39,083 bases of DNA from an uncultured Pelagibacteraceae bacterium (GTDB taxonomy: Bacteria > Pseudomonadota > Alphaproteobacteria > Pelagibacterales > Pelagibacteraceae): contig CACHGV010000008.1 of the NCBI GenBank assembly GCA_902579465.1, positions 1 to 39,083 of the forward strand, read 5' to 3'. Both the position numbers and the translations under genes were made by a program. Of the stretch, positions 8,212 through 16,690 are shown piece by piece. How positions within the stretch are numbered: position 1 is the first letter of the stretch; each line of letters starts with the position of its first letter. The notes under the pieces are model-generated. The model was not told the DNA's origin and searched no databases. It saw only the letters and a list, made by a program, of their open reading frames with translations.

Positions 8212-9198
8212 TTATTTGATAGTATTAAGTATTTTCTTTGTAAATGAAGGTAAAGTCCAATTGCTTAAATCTTTAACATTAATAAAAAATCCATCGCTCT
8301 TTTCTGGTAAATTATTTTTCATATTAATTGCAATTTTCATATCCATATTTGACATTTTTATATTGATCCTTTTTCCTAAATGATTTTTAAATTTTGTCTT
8401 AGGTATCTCATTCATTGGGAATATAGGCATATCTTTTAAAAAGTTAAATTTTCTGTTTTTTAAAAGATAATAATTATTCTGCTTATTTTGAAAAATATTT
8501 GCTTCAAAAAACTTTTGTTTATTAAATTTATTTATTTTAATTATTTCAAAGTCATTTTTTTTAAAGGATTTGCAATTTGTTGAGACAGGACATTGATAAC
8601 AAAGTGGGTTAGATGGTTTACAGATTAATGCACCTATTTCCATTATAGCTTGAGCATAATCACTAGCTCTAATTGTTTCTCCAAAAAAAATTTTTTTTTG
8701 GTGCAAATTTTCTTTAGAAATTTCTTTTTCTTTTTTTAAATAAAACACTCTTTTTAAAATTCTTTCAACATTTCCATCTAAAGGAATTATTTTTTTATTG
8801 AATGCAATTGCCATAATTGCATTAGATGTATAATCCCCTATTCCAGGTAGTGATTTTAAATCGTCCTCATTTTTTGGAAGCTGGCCCTTAAATTCATTTA
8901 TAATTTGTTTTGCTGATTTTTTAAGATTTCTGGCTCTTGAATAATACCCTAATCCTTCCCAACATTTCATCAATTTAGCATCTCTAACTCTTGATAAACT
9001 TTTTAAATCTGGGATTTTAGAAATAAAATTTTCAAAGTATGGTATTACAGTCTTCACTTGTGTTTGCTGCAACATAAATTCACTGACTAGCGTAAAATAT
9101 TCTTTTTGAGTTCTAGAGACTTTTTTTCGCCAAGGAAGGTCTCTTTTATTATTATCGTACCAATTCAAAATTTTATTTGGTATGTTTTGACTTGTCAT
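8212..9198 (-). CDS. mutY: Adenine DNA glycosylase MutY
   Basis: MutY removes adenine mispaired with 8-oxoguanine. From the ATG at 9198 the protein has 328 residues: SEFMLQQTQVKTVIPYF with catalytic E40, the helix-hairpin-helix LPGIGDYTSNAI (about 118-129), and PLDGNVERIL with catalytic D141. The 4Fe-4S cluster ligands are C193, C200, C203 and C209. The C-terminal NUDIX-like 8-oxoG reading domain is short and diverged. An ATG at 9243 would add 15 residues overlapping the opposite gene; the start at 9198 matches family N-termini. The start codon abuts that of the divergent DUF721 gene (CATATG at 9196-9201). Confidence 0.93.
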   Translation of the reverse strand: MTSQNIPNKILNWYDNNKRDLPWRKKVSRTQKEYFTLVSEFMLQQTQVKTVIPYFENFISKIPDLKSLSRVRDAKLMKCWEGLGYYSRARNLKKSAKQIINEFKGQLPKNEDDLKSLPGIGDYTSNAIMAIAFNKKIIPLDGNVERILKRVFYLKKEKEISKENLHQKKIFFGETIRASDYAQAIMEIGALICKPSNPLCYQCPVSTNCKSFKKNDFEIIKINKFNKQKFFEANIFQNKQNNYYLLKNRKFNFLKDMPIFPMNEIPKTKFKNHLGKRINIKMSNMDMKIAINMKNNLPEKSDGFFINVKDLSNWTLPSFTKKILNTIK

Positions 9199-9678
9199 AT
9201 GAATTTTAAATATAATACTAAGCAGAGAACTAAATCTGTTCAAGGACTAAGATCTTTTAAAGATACTTTGCCCCAAGAAGCAAAAAGAATATTGAATAAA
9301 AAAGGTCAAATTTATTCAAATACTTTGGATAATTGGAAATTTCTTGTTGGCAAAGAATTATTTAATGTATCCTATCCAAGATCATTTAAAAATTCTAAAT
9401 TAAATGGAAGCTGTTTAAACATAATGGTCAAAAGAGGAAATGAGGTAGATCTTGAATACTCTAAAAAAGAAATAATAAAAAAAATGAATATATTTTTTGG
9501 TTATAAAGTAGTTGATGATATAAAATTAAAGACTTTTGAAGGTGAGTTTGAAAAAATTAAAGAAGATAAAATAAATAATGCGACAAAAAGCAAAAATATT
9601 AAGCAGATAACCAATATTAAGAATGATAAAATTAAAAAATCTTTATTAGAATTAAATAAAATATTTAAATCAAGATGA
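9199..9678 (+). CDS. DciA-like / DUF721 protein
   Basis: A 159-residue basic protein from the ATG at 9199. Residues 10-100 (LRSFKDTLPQEAKRILNKKG, NWKFLVGKELFNVSYPRSF, then a beta-rich stretch) look like the DUF721 fold found in DciA, the ancestral bacterial loader of the DnaB helicase. The last 60 residues are lysine-rich and low in complexity. The position between mutY and a DsbA-like gene ahead of smc matches conserved alphaproteobacterial synteny, which supports the family call. A role in helicase loading is inferred from the family. Its TGA overlaps the next ATG (ATGA at 9675-9678). Confidence 0.75.
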   Translation: MNFKYNTKQRTKSVQGLRSFKDTLPQEAKRILNKKGQIYSNTLDNWKFLVGKELFNVSYPRSFKNSKLNGSCLNIMVKRGNEVDLEYSKKEIIKKMNIFFGYKVVDDIKLKTFEGEFEKIKEDKINNATKSKNIKQITNIKNDKIKKSLLELNKIFKSR

Positions 9679-10256
9679 AAAAAATACTAATACAAACAAT
9701 TATAATTTTATTATTTTTTGTAATACATAATGCTAAAGCAAATATTAAATCTATTACTGAAGGCAATGTCGATGCAAAAGTAAAACTGATAGTTTTTGAA
9801 TCTTTAACATGTAGTCATTGTGCAGATTTCCATAAAAATGTTTATCCTAGCTTAAAAACTGATTTTATAGACAAAGGTTTAATTTTGATCGAATTTAGAA
9901 ATTTTCCATTAGATATGGCTGCATTTAATGCATCAAAAATAGCTCATTGTAAAAATGATGGAAATTCAGAGATACTTCATCATTTGTATAAAAATCAAAG
10001 TAGCTGGGTAAGAGGTAGTACAATTGAAGATCTTAATAAAAATCTTAAAGATGTAGTACAAGAATCAGGTTTTAAATTAGATTTTGAAAAGTGTATAGCT
10101 AACTCTGAAATAGAAGATTTTATTTTAGAAGACCGAATCAATGGAGCTAAAAACTACAAAATAGAGGCAACACCAACACTTATAATCAATGGTGAAAAGT
10201 TCGAAAATACATCCAACTATAAAAAATTAAAAAAATATATAGAAAAACTGATATAA
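9675..10256 (+). CDS. DsbA-like periplasmic thiol:disulfide oxidoreductase
   Basis: A 193-residue exported thioredoxin-fold protein. The signal peptide is residues 1-22 (MKKILIQTIIILLFFVIHNAKA). The active site is FESLTCSHCADFH with C46 and C49, followed by an inserted helical domain. The cis-proline loop is in EATPTLIINGEKF near the C-terminus. This is the DsbA_4/thioredoxin_4 type common next to smc in alphaproteobacteria. It probably oxidises or isomerises disulfides of envelope proteins; CSHC as the CxxC dipeptide does not settle which. It is translationally coupled to the DUF721 gene upstream, and smc starts 8 bases after its stop. Confidence 0.86.
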   Translation: MKKILIQTIIILLFFVIHNAKANIKSITEGNVDAKVKLIVFESLTCSHCADFHKNVYPSLKTDFIDKGLILIEFRNFPLDMAAFNASKIAHCKNDGNSEILHHLYKNQSSWVRGSTIEDLNKNLKDVVQESGFKLDFEKCIANSEIEDFILEDRINGAKNYKIEATPTLIINGEKFENTSNYKKLKKYIEKLI

Positions 10257-10264
10257 GTCATTGA

Positions 10265-12838
10265 ATGGAGTTCAAAAAAATCCAATTAAATGGCTTTAAG
10301 TCTTTTGCAGAGAAAACTAACTTTTTAATTGAAAAAGGTCTTACAGGTATTGTTGGTCCTAACGGTTGTGGAAAGTCAAATATAGTTGAATCTCTTAGAT
10401 GGTGCATGGGAGAAACTTCAGCTAAAAGTATGAGGGGCTCTGGAATGGAGGATGTAATATTTTCAGGCACATCAAATAAACCATCAAAAAATATTGCTGA
10501 AGTAGTTTTAAGTTTAAATAATGAGAATAAAGATGGACCACACCAATACAATGATCTAGAGGAAATAGAAATTCGAAGAAAGATTGAGAAAGATAAAGGA
10601 TCAAAGTTTTACATAAACAACAAAGAAGTTAGAGCAAAAGATGCACAAATGTTTTTTGCAGATCTGTCTACGGGGGCTCATTCACCATCATTAATAAGTC
10701 AAGGCAGAATTGGAGCATTGGTTACAGCAAAACCTTCAGATAGAAGGGCTATACTTGAAGAAGCTGCTGGGATTGCAGGTTTGCATGTTAGAAGACATGA
10801 AGCAGAAATTAGATTAGGAGCAGCAGAAAATAATTTAAAGAGAGCAGACGAACTTAGAAGACAACAAGAAAAACAATTAGCAAATTTAGAAAAACAAGCT
10901 GAGGAAGCAGCAAAGTATAAATTAATTTCAGAGGAAATAAAAAAAGTTGAGGCAGGACTTTATTATTTAAGACTTAGAGAAATTGATAAAGAAATCACTT
11001 TAGAAAATGAAGTAAATAATGAGGCTGATGGGAAAGTAGAAGAATTTAATAAACAAATTGAAGAACTAGAAACTAAAATTAAAAATGAACTTGAAAGAGT
11101 AGAGCCAATAAGACAAAAAAATATTGAAAATTTGTCTAAGATTCAGAGATTAAACCTTGAGCTGAAAGCTTTAGATGAGGAAAGTACTAGAATAAATGAG
11201 GAAATAGATACAATAAAAAGTTCTATAAAAGTTATAGATGAGGACATAGATAGAGAAAAAAGCATTGTAATTGATGCGAATTCAAATGAAAAAAGATTAA
11301 AAGAGGAAAGAAATATCTTAATTGATACAGACTCAAAATATTATGAAACAGAAAAACTTTCTAATCAGGACCTGGAAAACTCTAAATCAAAATTAAAAAG
11401 TGAACAAGATAGAATGGATGAATTATTAGAGAGTTTCAGTGCTGAAACTTTGCAAAAAAATAATGAAATTATAAGCAACATAAAAAGTCAAATCGAAGAG
11501 GTTAAAAAACTAATTTCAGAAAATAGAAATCATCAGACAATAAAAATTTTAGATGAATGTATAATAAACTTGTCCTATTTAACTATGAAAGTTAAAGAAG
11601 TTGAGAATGATGATTCGATTTCAACTCTAACATCAAAAAGTGATCAAATAAAAAAATTACAGGACGATTATGCTGAAACTTATAGTAAAAACCAAAACAT
11701 AAAAAATGAGTCTGTCAAAAGAAAAGAGAGAATTAGTATAATTGATCAAGAATTTGAAAGCTGGCAAAATCTTTTAACTAATTCTGAAAAAATGGTAAAT
11801 GAACTTAATACCAGAAAAAATAAACTTGTAGAAAAATTGAATGTTTTAGAAAAACAACCTCAATCTCAAGCAGAAAAAAAAGGGAAAATTTCTGAAAACT
11901 TAAGGATTTCAGAAAATGAAAAAAATGAGAATGAAATTTTAGTTGAAAAAATTGATAATAATATTGTGGAAATTAGAAACCAATTAAACAACACAAAAGA
12001 AAATTCAATTGAAATTAGAGAAAAGAAAGCAAGCTCTGGAGCAACCATTGAAGGTTTAAATAAAAGGAGAAATGATCTTTTAGAAAGAGTTATGACAGAT
12101 TTGAATGTTGAAGAAGGCAATATACTTAATTATTCTAATCTTGAAAAAGATGCTGAATTTCCTGACTTGGTCACTCAAGAAGAATTGCTAGATGAAAAAA
12201 AGAGAGAAAGAGAAAAACTTGGATCTGTTAACTTAAGAGCAGATGATGAAACTGAAAAATATAAAACTGAAATAAAAAAAATGGAACAAGATAGACAAGA
12301 TCTTGTTACAGCAATATTAAAATTAAAAGAAAGCATAACAGAACTTAATCAAAAAGGTCGAGAAAGATTATTGGAAGCTTTTGAGAGAGTGAGTAGAAAA
12401 TTTAATGAGGTTTACACAAAATTATTTAATGGGGGTAGCGCTAAGTTAGAACTAGTAGACTCTGATGATCCACTAGATGCTGGTTTGGAAATGCTAGTAA
12501 GTCCTCCTGGAAAAAGACTTCAGTCGATTACTCTGCTTTCAGGTGGTGAACAGGCTTTAACAGCATTATCCTTAATATTTGCAGTCTTTTTAACTAACCC
12601 ATCACCTATATGTGTTTTAGATGAAGTAGACGCTCCACTAGATGATGCAAATGTAACAAGATTTTGTAATCTTTTAAATGAACTGACAAAGATTACTTCT
12701 ACAAGATTTATAATAGTAACCCACCATGCGTTGACTATGTCAAAAATGGATAGATTATATGGGGTTACAATGCCAGAGAAAGGGATAAGTCAACTAGTTG
12801 CTGTTGACCTTCAAAAAGCTGAGAGCATGGTAGCTTAG
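10265..12838 (+). CDS. smc: SMC chromosome-segregation ATPase, short form without a recognisable hinge
   Basis: SMC compacts and helps segregate the chromosome. The N-terminal head has Walker A GPNGCGKS (31-38) and the SQGRIG motif (145-150). The C-terminal head has the signature LLSGGEQAL (757-765) and Walker B CVLDEVDAPLD (783-793). Between about 180 and 700 lies charged heptad-rich coiled coil. At 857 residues it is roughly 290 shorter than typical bacterial SMC (about 1,150-1,190). I find no globular hinge near the middle, only a short break about residues 390-460 (LESFSAETLQ..., NLSYLTMKVKEV). The frame is uninterrupted. No scpA or scpB is nearby. The heads are clear; the architecture is unusual. 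Confidence 0.92.
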   Translation: MEFKKIQLNGFKSFAEKTNFLIEKGLTGIVGPNGCGKSNIVESLRWCMGETSAKSMRGSGMEDVIFSGTSNKPSKNIAEVVLSLNNENKDGPHQYNDLEEIEIRRKIEKDKGSKFYINNKEVRAKDAQMFFADLSTGAHSPSLISQGRIGALVTAKPSDRRAILEEAAGIAGLHVRRHEAEIRLGAAENNLKRADELRRQQEKQLANLEKQAEEAAKYKLISEEIKKVEAGLYYLRLREIDKEITLENEVNNEADGKVEEFNKQIEELETKIKNELERVEPIRQKNIENLSKIQRLNLELKALDEESTRINEEIDTIKSSIKVIDEDIDREKSIVIDANSNEKRLKEERNILIDTDSKYYETEKLSNQDLENSKSKLKSEQDRMDELLESFSAETLQKNNEIISNIKSQIEEVKKLISENRNHQTIKILDECIINLSYLTMKVKEVENDDSISTLTSKSDQIKKLQDDYAETYSKNQNIKNESVKRKERISIIDQEFESWQNLLTNSEKMVNELNTRKNKLVEKLNVLEKQPQSQAEKKGKISENLRISENEKNENEILVEKIDNNIVEIRNQLNNTKENSIEIREKKASSGATIEGLNKRRNDLLERVMTDLNVEEGNILNYSNLEKDAEFPDLVTQEELLDEKKREREKLGSVNLRADDETEKYKTEIKKMEQDRQDLVTAILKLKESITELNQKGRERLLEAFERVSRKFNEVYTKLFNGGSAKLELVDSDDPLDAGLEMLVSPPGKRLQSITLLSGGEQALTALSLIFAVFLTNPSPICVLDEVDAPLDDANVTRFCNLLNELTKITSTRFIIVTHHALTMSKMDRLYGVTMPEKGISQLVAVDLQKAESMVA

Positions 12839-12842
12839 GCTA

Positions 12843-13121
12843 ATGGAAGAAGAAGATTTTAAAACTCGCCTTAAAAGTGCAAAAAATAGAGCAAAATCCA
12901 AATATTCTGAGAGCAAAGAGCCGTCAACATCTGGAATGGGTCATGCTTTTAAAATGAGCACTGAATTAGTTGCAGCAGTAGCTGTTGGGACAATTATTGG
13001 GTTTATTTTAGACAATTGGTTTGGTACTAAGCCCTGGTTAATTTTAATATTTTTTTTTGTAGGAGTAATTGCAGGAATTATGAATGTGATTAAATCGGCA
13101 AAAAAAATGCAAAAAAAATAA
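12843..13121 (+). CDS. atpI: ATP synthase-associated protein AtpI
   Basis: A 92-residue protein with two transmembrane helices (about 38-58 and 64-84) and the characteristic GTIIGFILDNWFGTKPWLI motif of AtpI/AtpQ. AtpI is non-essential and is linked to c-ring assembly and ion supply in F0 operons. The first 30 residues are hydrophilic. It opens the F0 gene group and follows the smc stop by 4 bases, so it may share transcription with smc. Confidence 0.87.
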   Translation: MEEEDFKTRLKSAKNRAKSKYSESKEPSTSGMGHAFKMSTELVAAVAVGTIIGFILDNWFGTKPWLILIFFFVGVIAGIMNVIKSAKKMQKK

Positions 13122-13130
13122 GAGAATATA

Positions 13131-13865
13131 ATGGCATCAAATCCAATGTACCAATTCAATGTTTATAGAATTGGTCCGGAAATAAAGTTAGGCTCAGTCG
13201 ATATCTCTTTCACTAATGCAAGTTTATTTATGGTTATTAGTTCTTTGGCCATTTTGATAATTTTTAATCTAGGAGCAAAGAAAAAAACCCTAATACCTGA
13301 TAAATTACAATTATTATCAGAATTAAGTTATTCCTTTGTCGCCAAAATGATTAGTGATACAGCAGGATCAAAAGCAAAACCGTACTTTTCGTTTATTTTC
13401 TCATTATTTATGTTTGTACTTTTTTGTAACATGTTTGGAATGATACCTTACGCATTTACAGTCACAAGCCATATCATTGTTACATTTGTGCTTGCAGCAT
13501 TTATTTTCATTGGAGTGACAATTATTGGATTTATGAAACATGGATTGGGATATTTGAAATTGTTTGTACCAAGTGGAGTTCCAATGGTTCTACTTCCACT
13601 AATAGTTGTTATTGAAATTATTTCGTATTTGAGTAGACCAATTAGTTTATCTGTAAGATTGTTTGCTAATATGATGGCTGGTCACACTATGATGAAGGTA
13701 TTTGGAGGCTTTGTTATAAGCTTAGGAATTGTAGGTGGATGGCTTCCACTTAGTTTTTCGGTTGCACTTACGGGTTTGGAGATACTAGTTGCTTTTCTTC
13801 AAGCGTATGTATTTGCAATTTTAACATGCATTTATTTAAATGATGCATTAAATCTACACCATTAA
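13131..13865 (+). CDS. atpB: ATP synthase F0 subunit a
   Basis: Subunit a forms the proton half-channels next to the c-ring. The 244-residue membrane protein has about five to six helices. The essential Arg is R176 in ISLSVRLFANMMAGH. FCNMFGMIPYAFT (98-110) and the final helix LVAFLQAYVFAILTCIYL are also family hallmarks. It follows atpI by 9 bases and precedes atpE by 17. Confidence 0.96.
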   Translation: MASNPMYQFNVYRIGPEIKLGSVDISFTNASLFMVISSLAILIIFNLGAKKKTLIPDKLQLLSELSYSFVAKMISDTAGSKAKPYFSFIFSLFMFVLFCNMFGMIPYAFTVTSHIIVTFVLAAFIFIGVTIIGFMKHGLGYLKLFVPSGVPMVLLPLIVVIEIISYLSRPISLSVRLFANMMAGHTMMKVFGGFVISLGIVGGWLPLSFSVALTGLEILVAFLQAYVFAILTCIYLNDALNLHH

Positions 13866-13871
13866 TAAAAA

Positions 13872-13878
13872 AAGGAGG
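13872..13878 (+). promoter_or_regulatory. Strong Shine-Dalgarno sequence of atpE
   Basis: AAGGAGG lies four bases before the atpE ATG (13883) and is fully complementary to the anti-Shine-Dalgarno end of 16S rRNA. Most starts in this window have weak or no such site, so it is likely to raise subunit c output, which is needed in many copies per complex. Confidence 0.8.
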
Positions 13879-13882
13879 AAAA

Positions 13883-14110
13883 ATGGAATTAGAAGCAGCA
13901 AAAATGATAGGAGCAGGATTAGCAGCTATCGCACTAGCAGGTGCAGGAGTTGGTATAGGAATTATCTTTGGTAATTACTTATCTGGTGCTATGAGAAATC
14001 CATCTGCAGCTCAAAAACAATTCCCTAACTTGTTATTAGGATTTGCTTTAGCTGAAGCAACAGGATTGTTTGGACTAGTAGTTGCGTTGATTATTTTATT
14101 TGCATTTTAG
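13883..14110 (+). CDS. atpE: ATP synthase F0 subunit c
   Basis: A 75-residue hairpin of two membrane helices that forms the rotary c-ring. Helix 1 is glycine-rich (AGAGVGIGIIFG), the polar loop has R38-N39-P40, and helix 2 carries the ion-binding carboxylate E58 in GFALAEATGLFG. The sequence looks proton-type; I do not see the Gln/Glu pair of sodium-binding c subunits in helix 1. Its start has the best Shine-Dalgarno site in the operon. Confidence 0.96.
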   Translation: MELEAAKMIGAGLAAIALAGAGVGIGIIFGNYLSGAMRNPSAAQKQFPNLLLGFALAEATGLFGLVVALIILFAF

Positions 14111-14113
14111 TTA

Positions 14114-14701
14114 ATGTTAAAGAAAATAGTTATTTTATTATTCGTTACATGCTTTGCATGTCTTAATACAGTGTTTGCCGCTGAAAGTGGTGGTATGCCT
14201 CAACTTAATCCAGAGTTTTGGATTTCTCAAATCTTCTGGCTTATCATCACGTTTGGAATACTTTTTATTGTTTTGACGAAAGTTATATTGCCTAAGATTA
14301 GCGATAACCTGGAAACCAGAAAATCTCAAATACTTGAAAATATTGAGACAGCAGATAAACAAAAAGAAGAAAGTCAAAAAAAAATTGACGAATATGAAAA
14401 GATTATTTTAGACAGCAAACTTAAAGCTAAAAGTTACTTTAACGAAGCTAGAGAAAAGATTTTGGATGATATTAATAAAAAAAGAGCTGCATTAGAGAAA
14501 GATCTTGATGAAGAAATAAGTGAAGTAGAAAAGGAATTGTCTGATCTAAAGCAGAAGTCAGGGGAAAAAATAAATAAAATAGCAGCTGAAACATCAGCTG
14601 AGTTAATAAAAGAGCTAATTGGTGAAGAAGTAAATAGTAGTAGCATAGCAGCAATCGTAGAAGACCAATCAAAAATAAACAGAGAGAGAAAAGATGTTTG
14701 A
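14114..14701 (+). CDS. atpF': ATP synthase F0 subunit b'
   Basis: A 195-residue peripheral-stalk subunit. Residues 1-22 look like a cleavable signal (MLKKIVILLFVTCFACLNTVFA before AES). They are followed by one membrane helix (FWISQIFWLIITFGILFIVL) and a long charged coiled coil. The arrangement leaves the C-terminus in the cytoplasm, where it contacts F1. Paired b and b' genes are typical of alphaproteobacteria and photosynthetic lineages. It overlaps atpF by 8 bases. Confidence 0.9.
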   Translation: MLKKIVILLFVTCFACLNTVFAAESGGMPQLNPEFWISQIFWLIITFGILFIVLTKVILPKISDNLETRKSQILENIETADKQKEESQKKIDEYEKIILDSKLKAKSYFNEAREKILDDINKKRAALEKDLDEEISEVEKELSDLKQKSGEKINKIAAETSAELIKELIGEEVNSSSIAAIVEDQSKINRERKDV

Positions 14702-15188
14702 TGCAACTTTTTGGGTAGCAATATCGTTTTTTATTTTTATAGGTCTATTGGTATATTTTAAAATACCTCAGAATATAAACAATCTCCTAACAAAAATGAT
14801 AGGAGATATAAAAAAAGAAATCGATGAAAGTGAAAAGTTAAGAGTTGAGTCAAAAAAACTATTAGATGAAGCTCAGGCTAAACTTAATTCCGTTGAGGGA
14901 GAGTCCAAAAAGATACTTGATCAAGCTAAAGCTGAGGCTGAACAACTTGTTATAAGCATGAATGAAAAATTTCATAAATCTTCTGAAATAAAGAAGAATT
15001 TAACTCAAACAAAAATTAATCAGATGAAAGAAGGAGCAATTAAAGAAATCAAAGATACTTCTATTAAAATTGCCCTAGAGTCTGTAAAAAAAATAATAAC
15101 AACTACAGTTGATAAATCTAAATTAGATAATCTATTTGAAAAAAATCTTGAAGAAGCAAAGACTGAATTAAAAAAAATTAATTCATAA
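14694..15188 (+). CDS. atpF: ATP synthase F0 subunit b
   Basis: A 164-residue stalk subunit with a single N-terminal membrane helix (residues 3-22, FWVAISFFIFIGLLVYF). A coiled coil rich in Lys, Glu and Ala follows to the end. It pairs with b' to hold the F1 stator. Its ATG lies inside the end of atpF'. It is the last F0 gene here; F1 genes (atpHAGDC) are not in the window, as expected where F0 and F1 operons are separate. Confidence 0.92.
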   Translation: MFDATFWVAISFFIFIGLLVYFKIPQNINNLLTKMIGDIKKEIDESEKLRVESKKLLDEAQAKLNSVEGESKKILDQAKAEAEQLVISMNEKFHKSSEIKKNLTQTKINQMKEGAIKEIKDTSIKIALESVKKIITTTVDKSKLDNLFEKNLEEAKTELKKINS

Positions 15189-15193
15189 CTAAA

Positions 15194-15225
15194 TTACGTT
15201 ACATTTTCTTAAAATAATATAAAAT
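15194..15225 (+). promoter_or_regulatory. Possible promoter ahead of crtI
   Basis: The 44-base gap between atpF and crtI holds TTACGT (15194-15199) and TATAAA (15218-15223) with an 18-base spacer. The -35 match is poor, so the retinal genes might equally be read through from the F0 operon. No terminator-like hairpin is visible after atpF. Confidence 0.25.
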
Positions 15226-15232
15226 CCAAATT

Positions 15233-16690
15233 ATGAATTCGATAGTAATAGGATCAGGTTTTGGGGGTATGGCTGCAGCATTGAGGTTAAAAGCTAAAGG
15301 CCACAATGTAATCTTGATTGAAAAACATGAAGATTTAGGTGGACGGGCAAGGGTCTTTAAAAAAAATGGATTTACATTTGATGGCGGTCCAACTGTGATA
15401 ACAGCCCCCTACTTAATAGATGAATTATTTCAGCTTTTTAACAAAAATTCAAAAGATTATTTGGAAATAAAATCTTTAAAAACTTGGTATCAGTTTGTTT
15501 TTGAAGATGGTTTTAAATTTGACTATTCTGGTGATGAAGAAGTAATGGTTAATCAAATAAAAAAGATTAACGAAAAAGATGTAAACGGATATAAAAATTT
15601 AGTTAATTTTACAAAAAAGATTTTTGATAAAGGTTTTACTGAACTATCAGAAGTCCCATTTGATAAACCTTCTTTTATGTTAAAGCAGATTCCCTCTTTA
15701 TTTAATTTAAAGAGTTATAAATCTGTTTATGGTTTAGTTTCTTCTTACATAGAAAATGAAAAATTAAGAAGATTACTTAGTATGCACCCACTATTGGTGG
15801 GTGGTAATCCTTTCACAACAACTTCAATATATGGACTAATCTTATATTTGGAAAAAAAATGGGGAATTCATTATTCAATGGGTGGTACTGGTCAAATAAT
15901 TAATGGCATGGAAAAATTAATGAATGAAGAACATATTAAAATATTAAAAGGATGCGAAGTAAAAAAAATCCTATCAAATAAGAATAAAATAACTGGCGTT
16001 GAACTAAACAATGGAGGTAAAATAGAAACAGATAATGTCATTTGTAACGCTGATCCACCTGCAGTTTACTCAAAATTAGCAAACACAAATAGTAGTAATT
16101 ATATTTTTAATTGGAAAATGAAAAGAATGGAATATTCAATGGGTTTGTTTGTGTATTACTTTGGGACTAAAAAAGTTTACGACGATATTGAACATCATAC
16201 CATCAAATTTGGAGATAAGTATAAGGAACACTTGGATGATATTTTTAACAATAAAAAATTAAATGACGATATTAGTTACTATTTACATAGACCAACAGCT
16301 ACAGACAAATCTATGGCACCTGATAATCATGATTGTTTTTATGTGTTAGTGCCAGTTCCCAATAACCAGTCTGGTATAGACTGGTCTATTGAGGGAGATA
16401 AAATGAAAAACTTAGTTATTAAAAAAATGGAAGAAAGTTTACTACCCAATCTAAGTGAAAATATTGTTGAGGATTTTTATTTAACGCCAGATTATTTTGA
16501 GAAAGAGTTAAATACAAAATATGGATCAGGTTTTTCTATTCAACCAAAATTTACCCAATCAGCTTATTTTAGATTTCATAATAAATCGGAGATTTATGAT
16601 GGTTTATATTTTGTTGGAGCAGGTACTCATCCTGGAGCAGGTGTACCGGGAGTATTATCTTCAGCAAAAGTCTTAGACAAAATTCTGTAA
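15233..16690 (+). CDS. crtI: Phytoene desaturase
   Basis: CrtI converts phytoene to lycopene through successive FAD-dependent desaturations at the membrane. The 485-residue protein begins with the dinucleotide fold VIGSGFGGMAAALRL and LIEKHEDLGGRARVF. It continues with FTFDGGPTVITAP and ends with the bacterial CrtI signature YFVGAGTHPGAGVPGVLSSA. Length is normal for the family. Its TAA overlaps the crtB ATG (TAATG at 16688-16692). It opens a crtI-crtB-crtY-blh gene set. Confidence 0.94.
   Translation: MNSIVIGSGFGGMAAALRLKAKGHNVILIEKHEDLGGRARVFKKNGFTFDGGPTVITAPYLIDELFQLFNKNSKDYLEIKSLKTWYQFVFEDGFKFDYSGDEEVMVNQIKKINEKDVNGYKNLVNFTKKIFDKGFTELSEVPFDKPSFMLKQIPSLFNLKSYKSVYGLVSSYIENEKLRRLLSMHPLLVGGNPFTTTSIYGLILYLEKKWGIHYSMGGTGQIINGMEKLMNEEHIKILKGCEVKKILSNKNKITGVELNNGGKIETDNVICNADPPAVYSKLANTNSSNYIFNWKMKRMEYSMGLFVYYFGTKKVYDDIEHHTIKFGDKYKEHLDDIFNNKKLNDDISYYLHRPTATDKSMAPDNHDCFYVLVPVPNNQSGIDWSIEGDKMKNLVIKKMEESLLPNLSENIVEDFYLTPDYFEKELNTKYGSGFSIQPKFTQSAYFRFHNKSEIYDGLYFVGAGTHPGAGVPGVLSSAKVLDKIL

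Noticed and set aside
9106..9198. Upstream ATG at 9106 as the start of the DUF721 protein
   Set aside because: The extra 31 residues are antisense to the conserved MutY N-terminus and resemble no DUF721 sequence.
13883..14110. Sodium-type c-ring
   Set aside because: The helix 1 region lacks the Gln/Glu expected for sodium binding, and helix 2 has FALAEATGLFG, as in proton-type alphaproteobacterial subunits.
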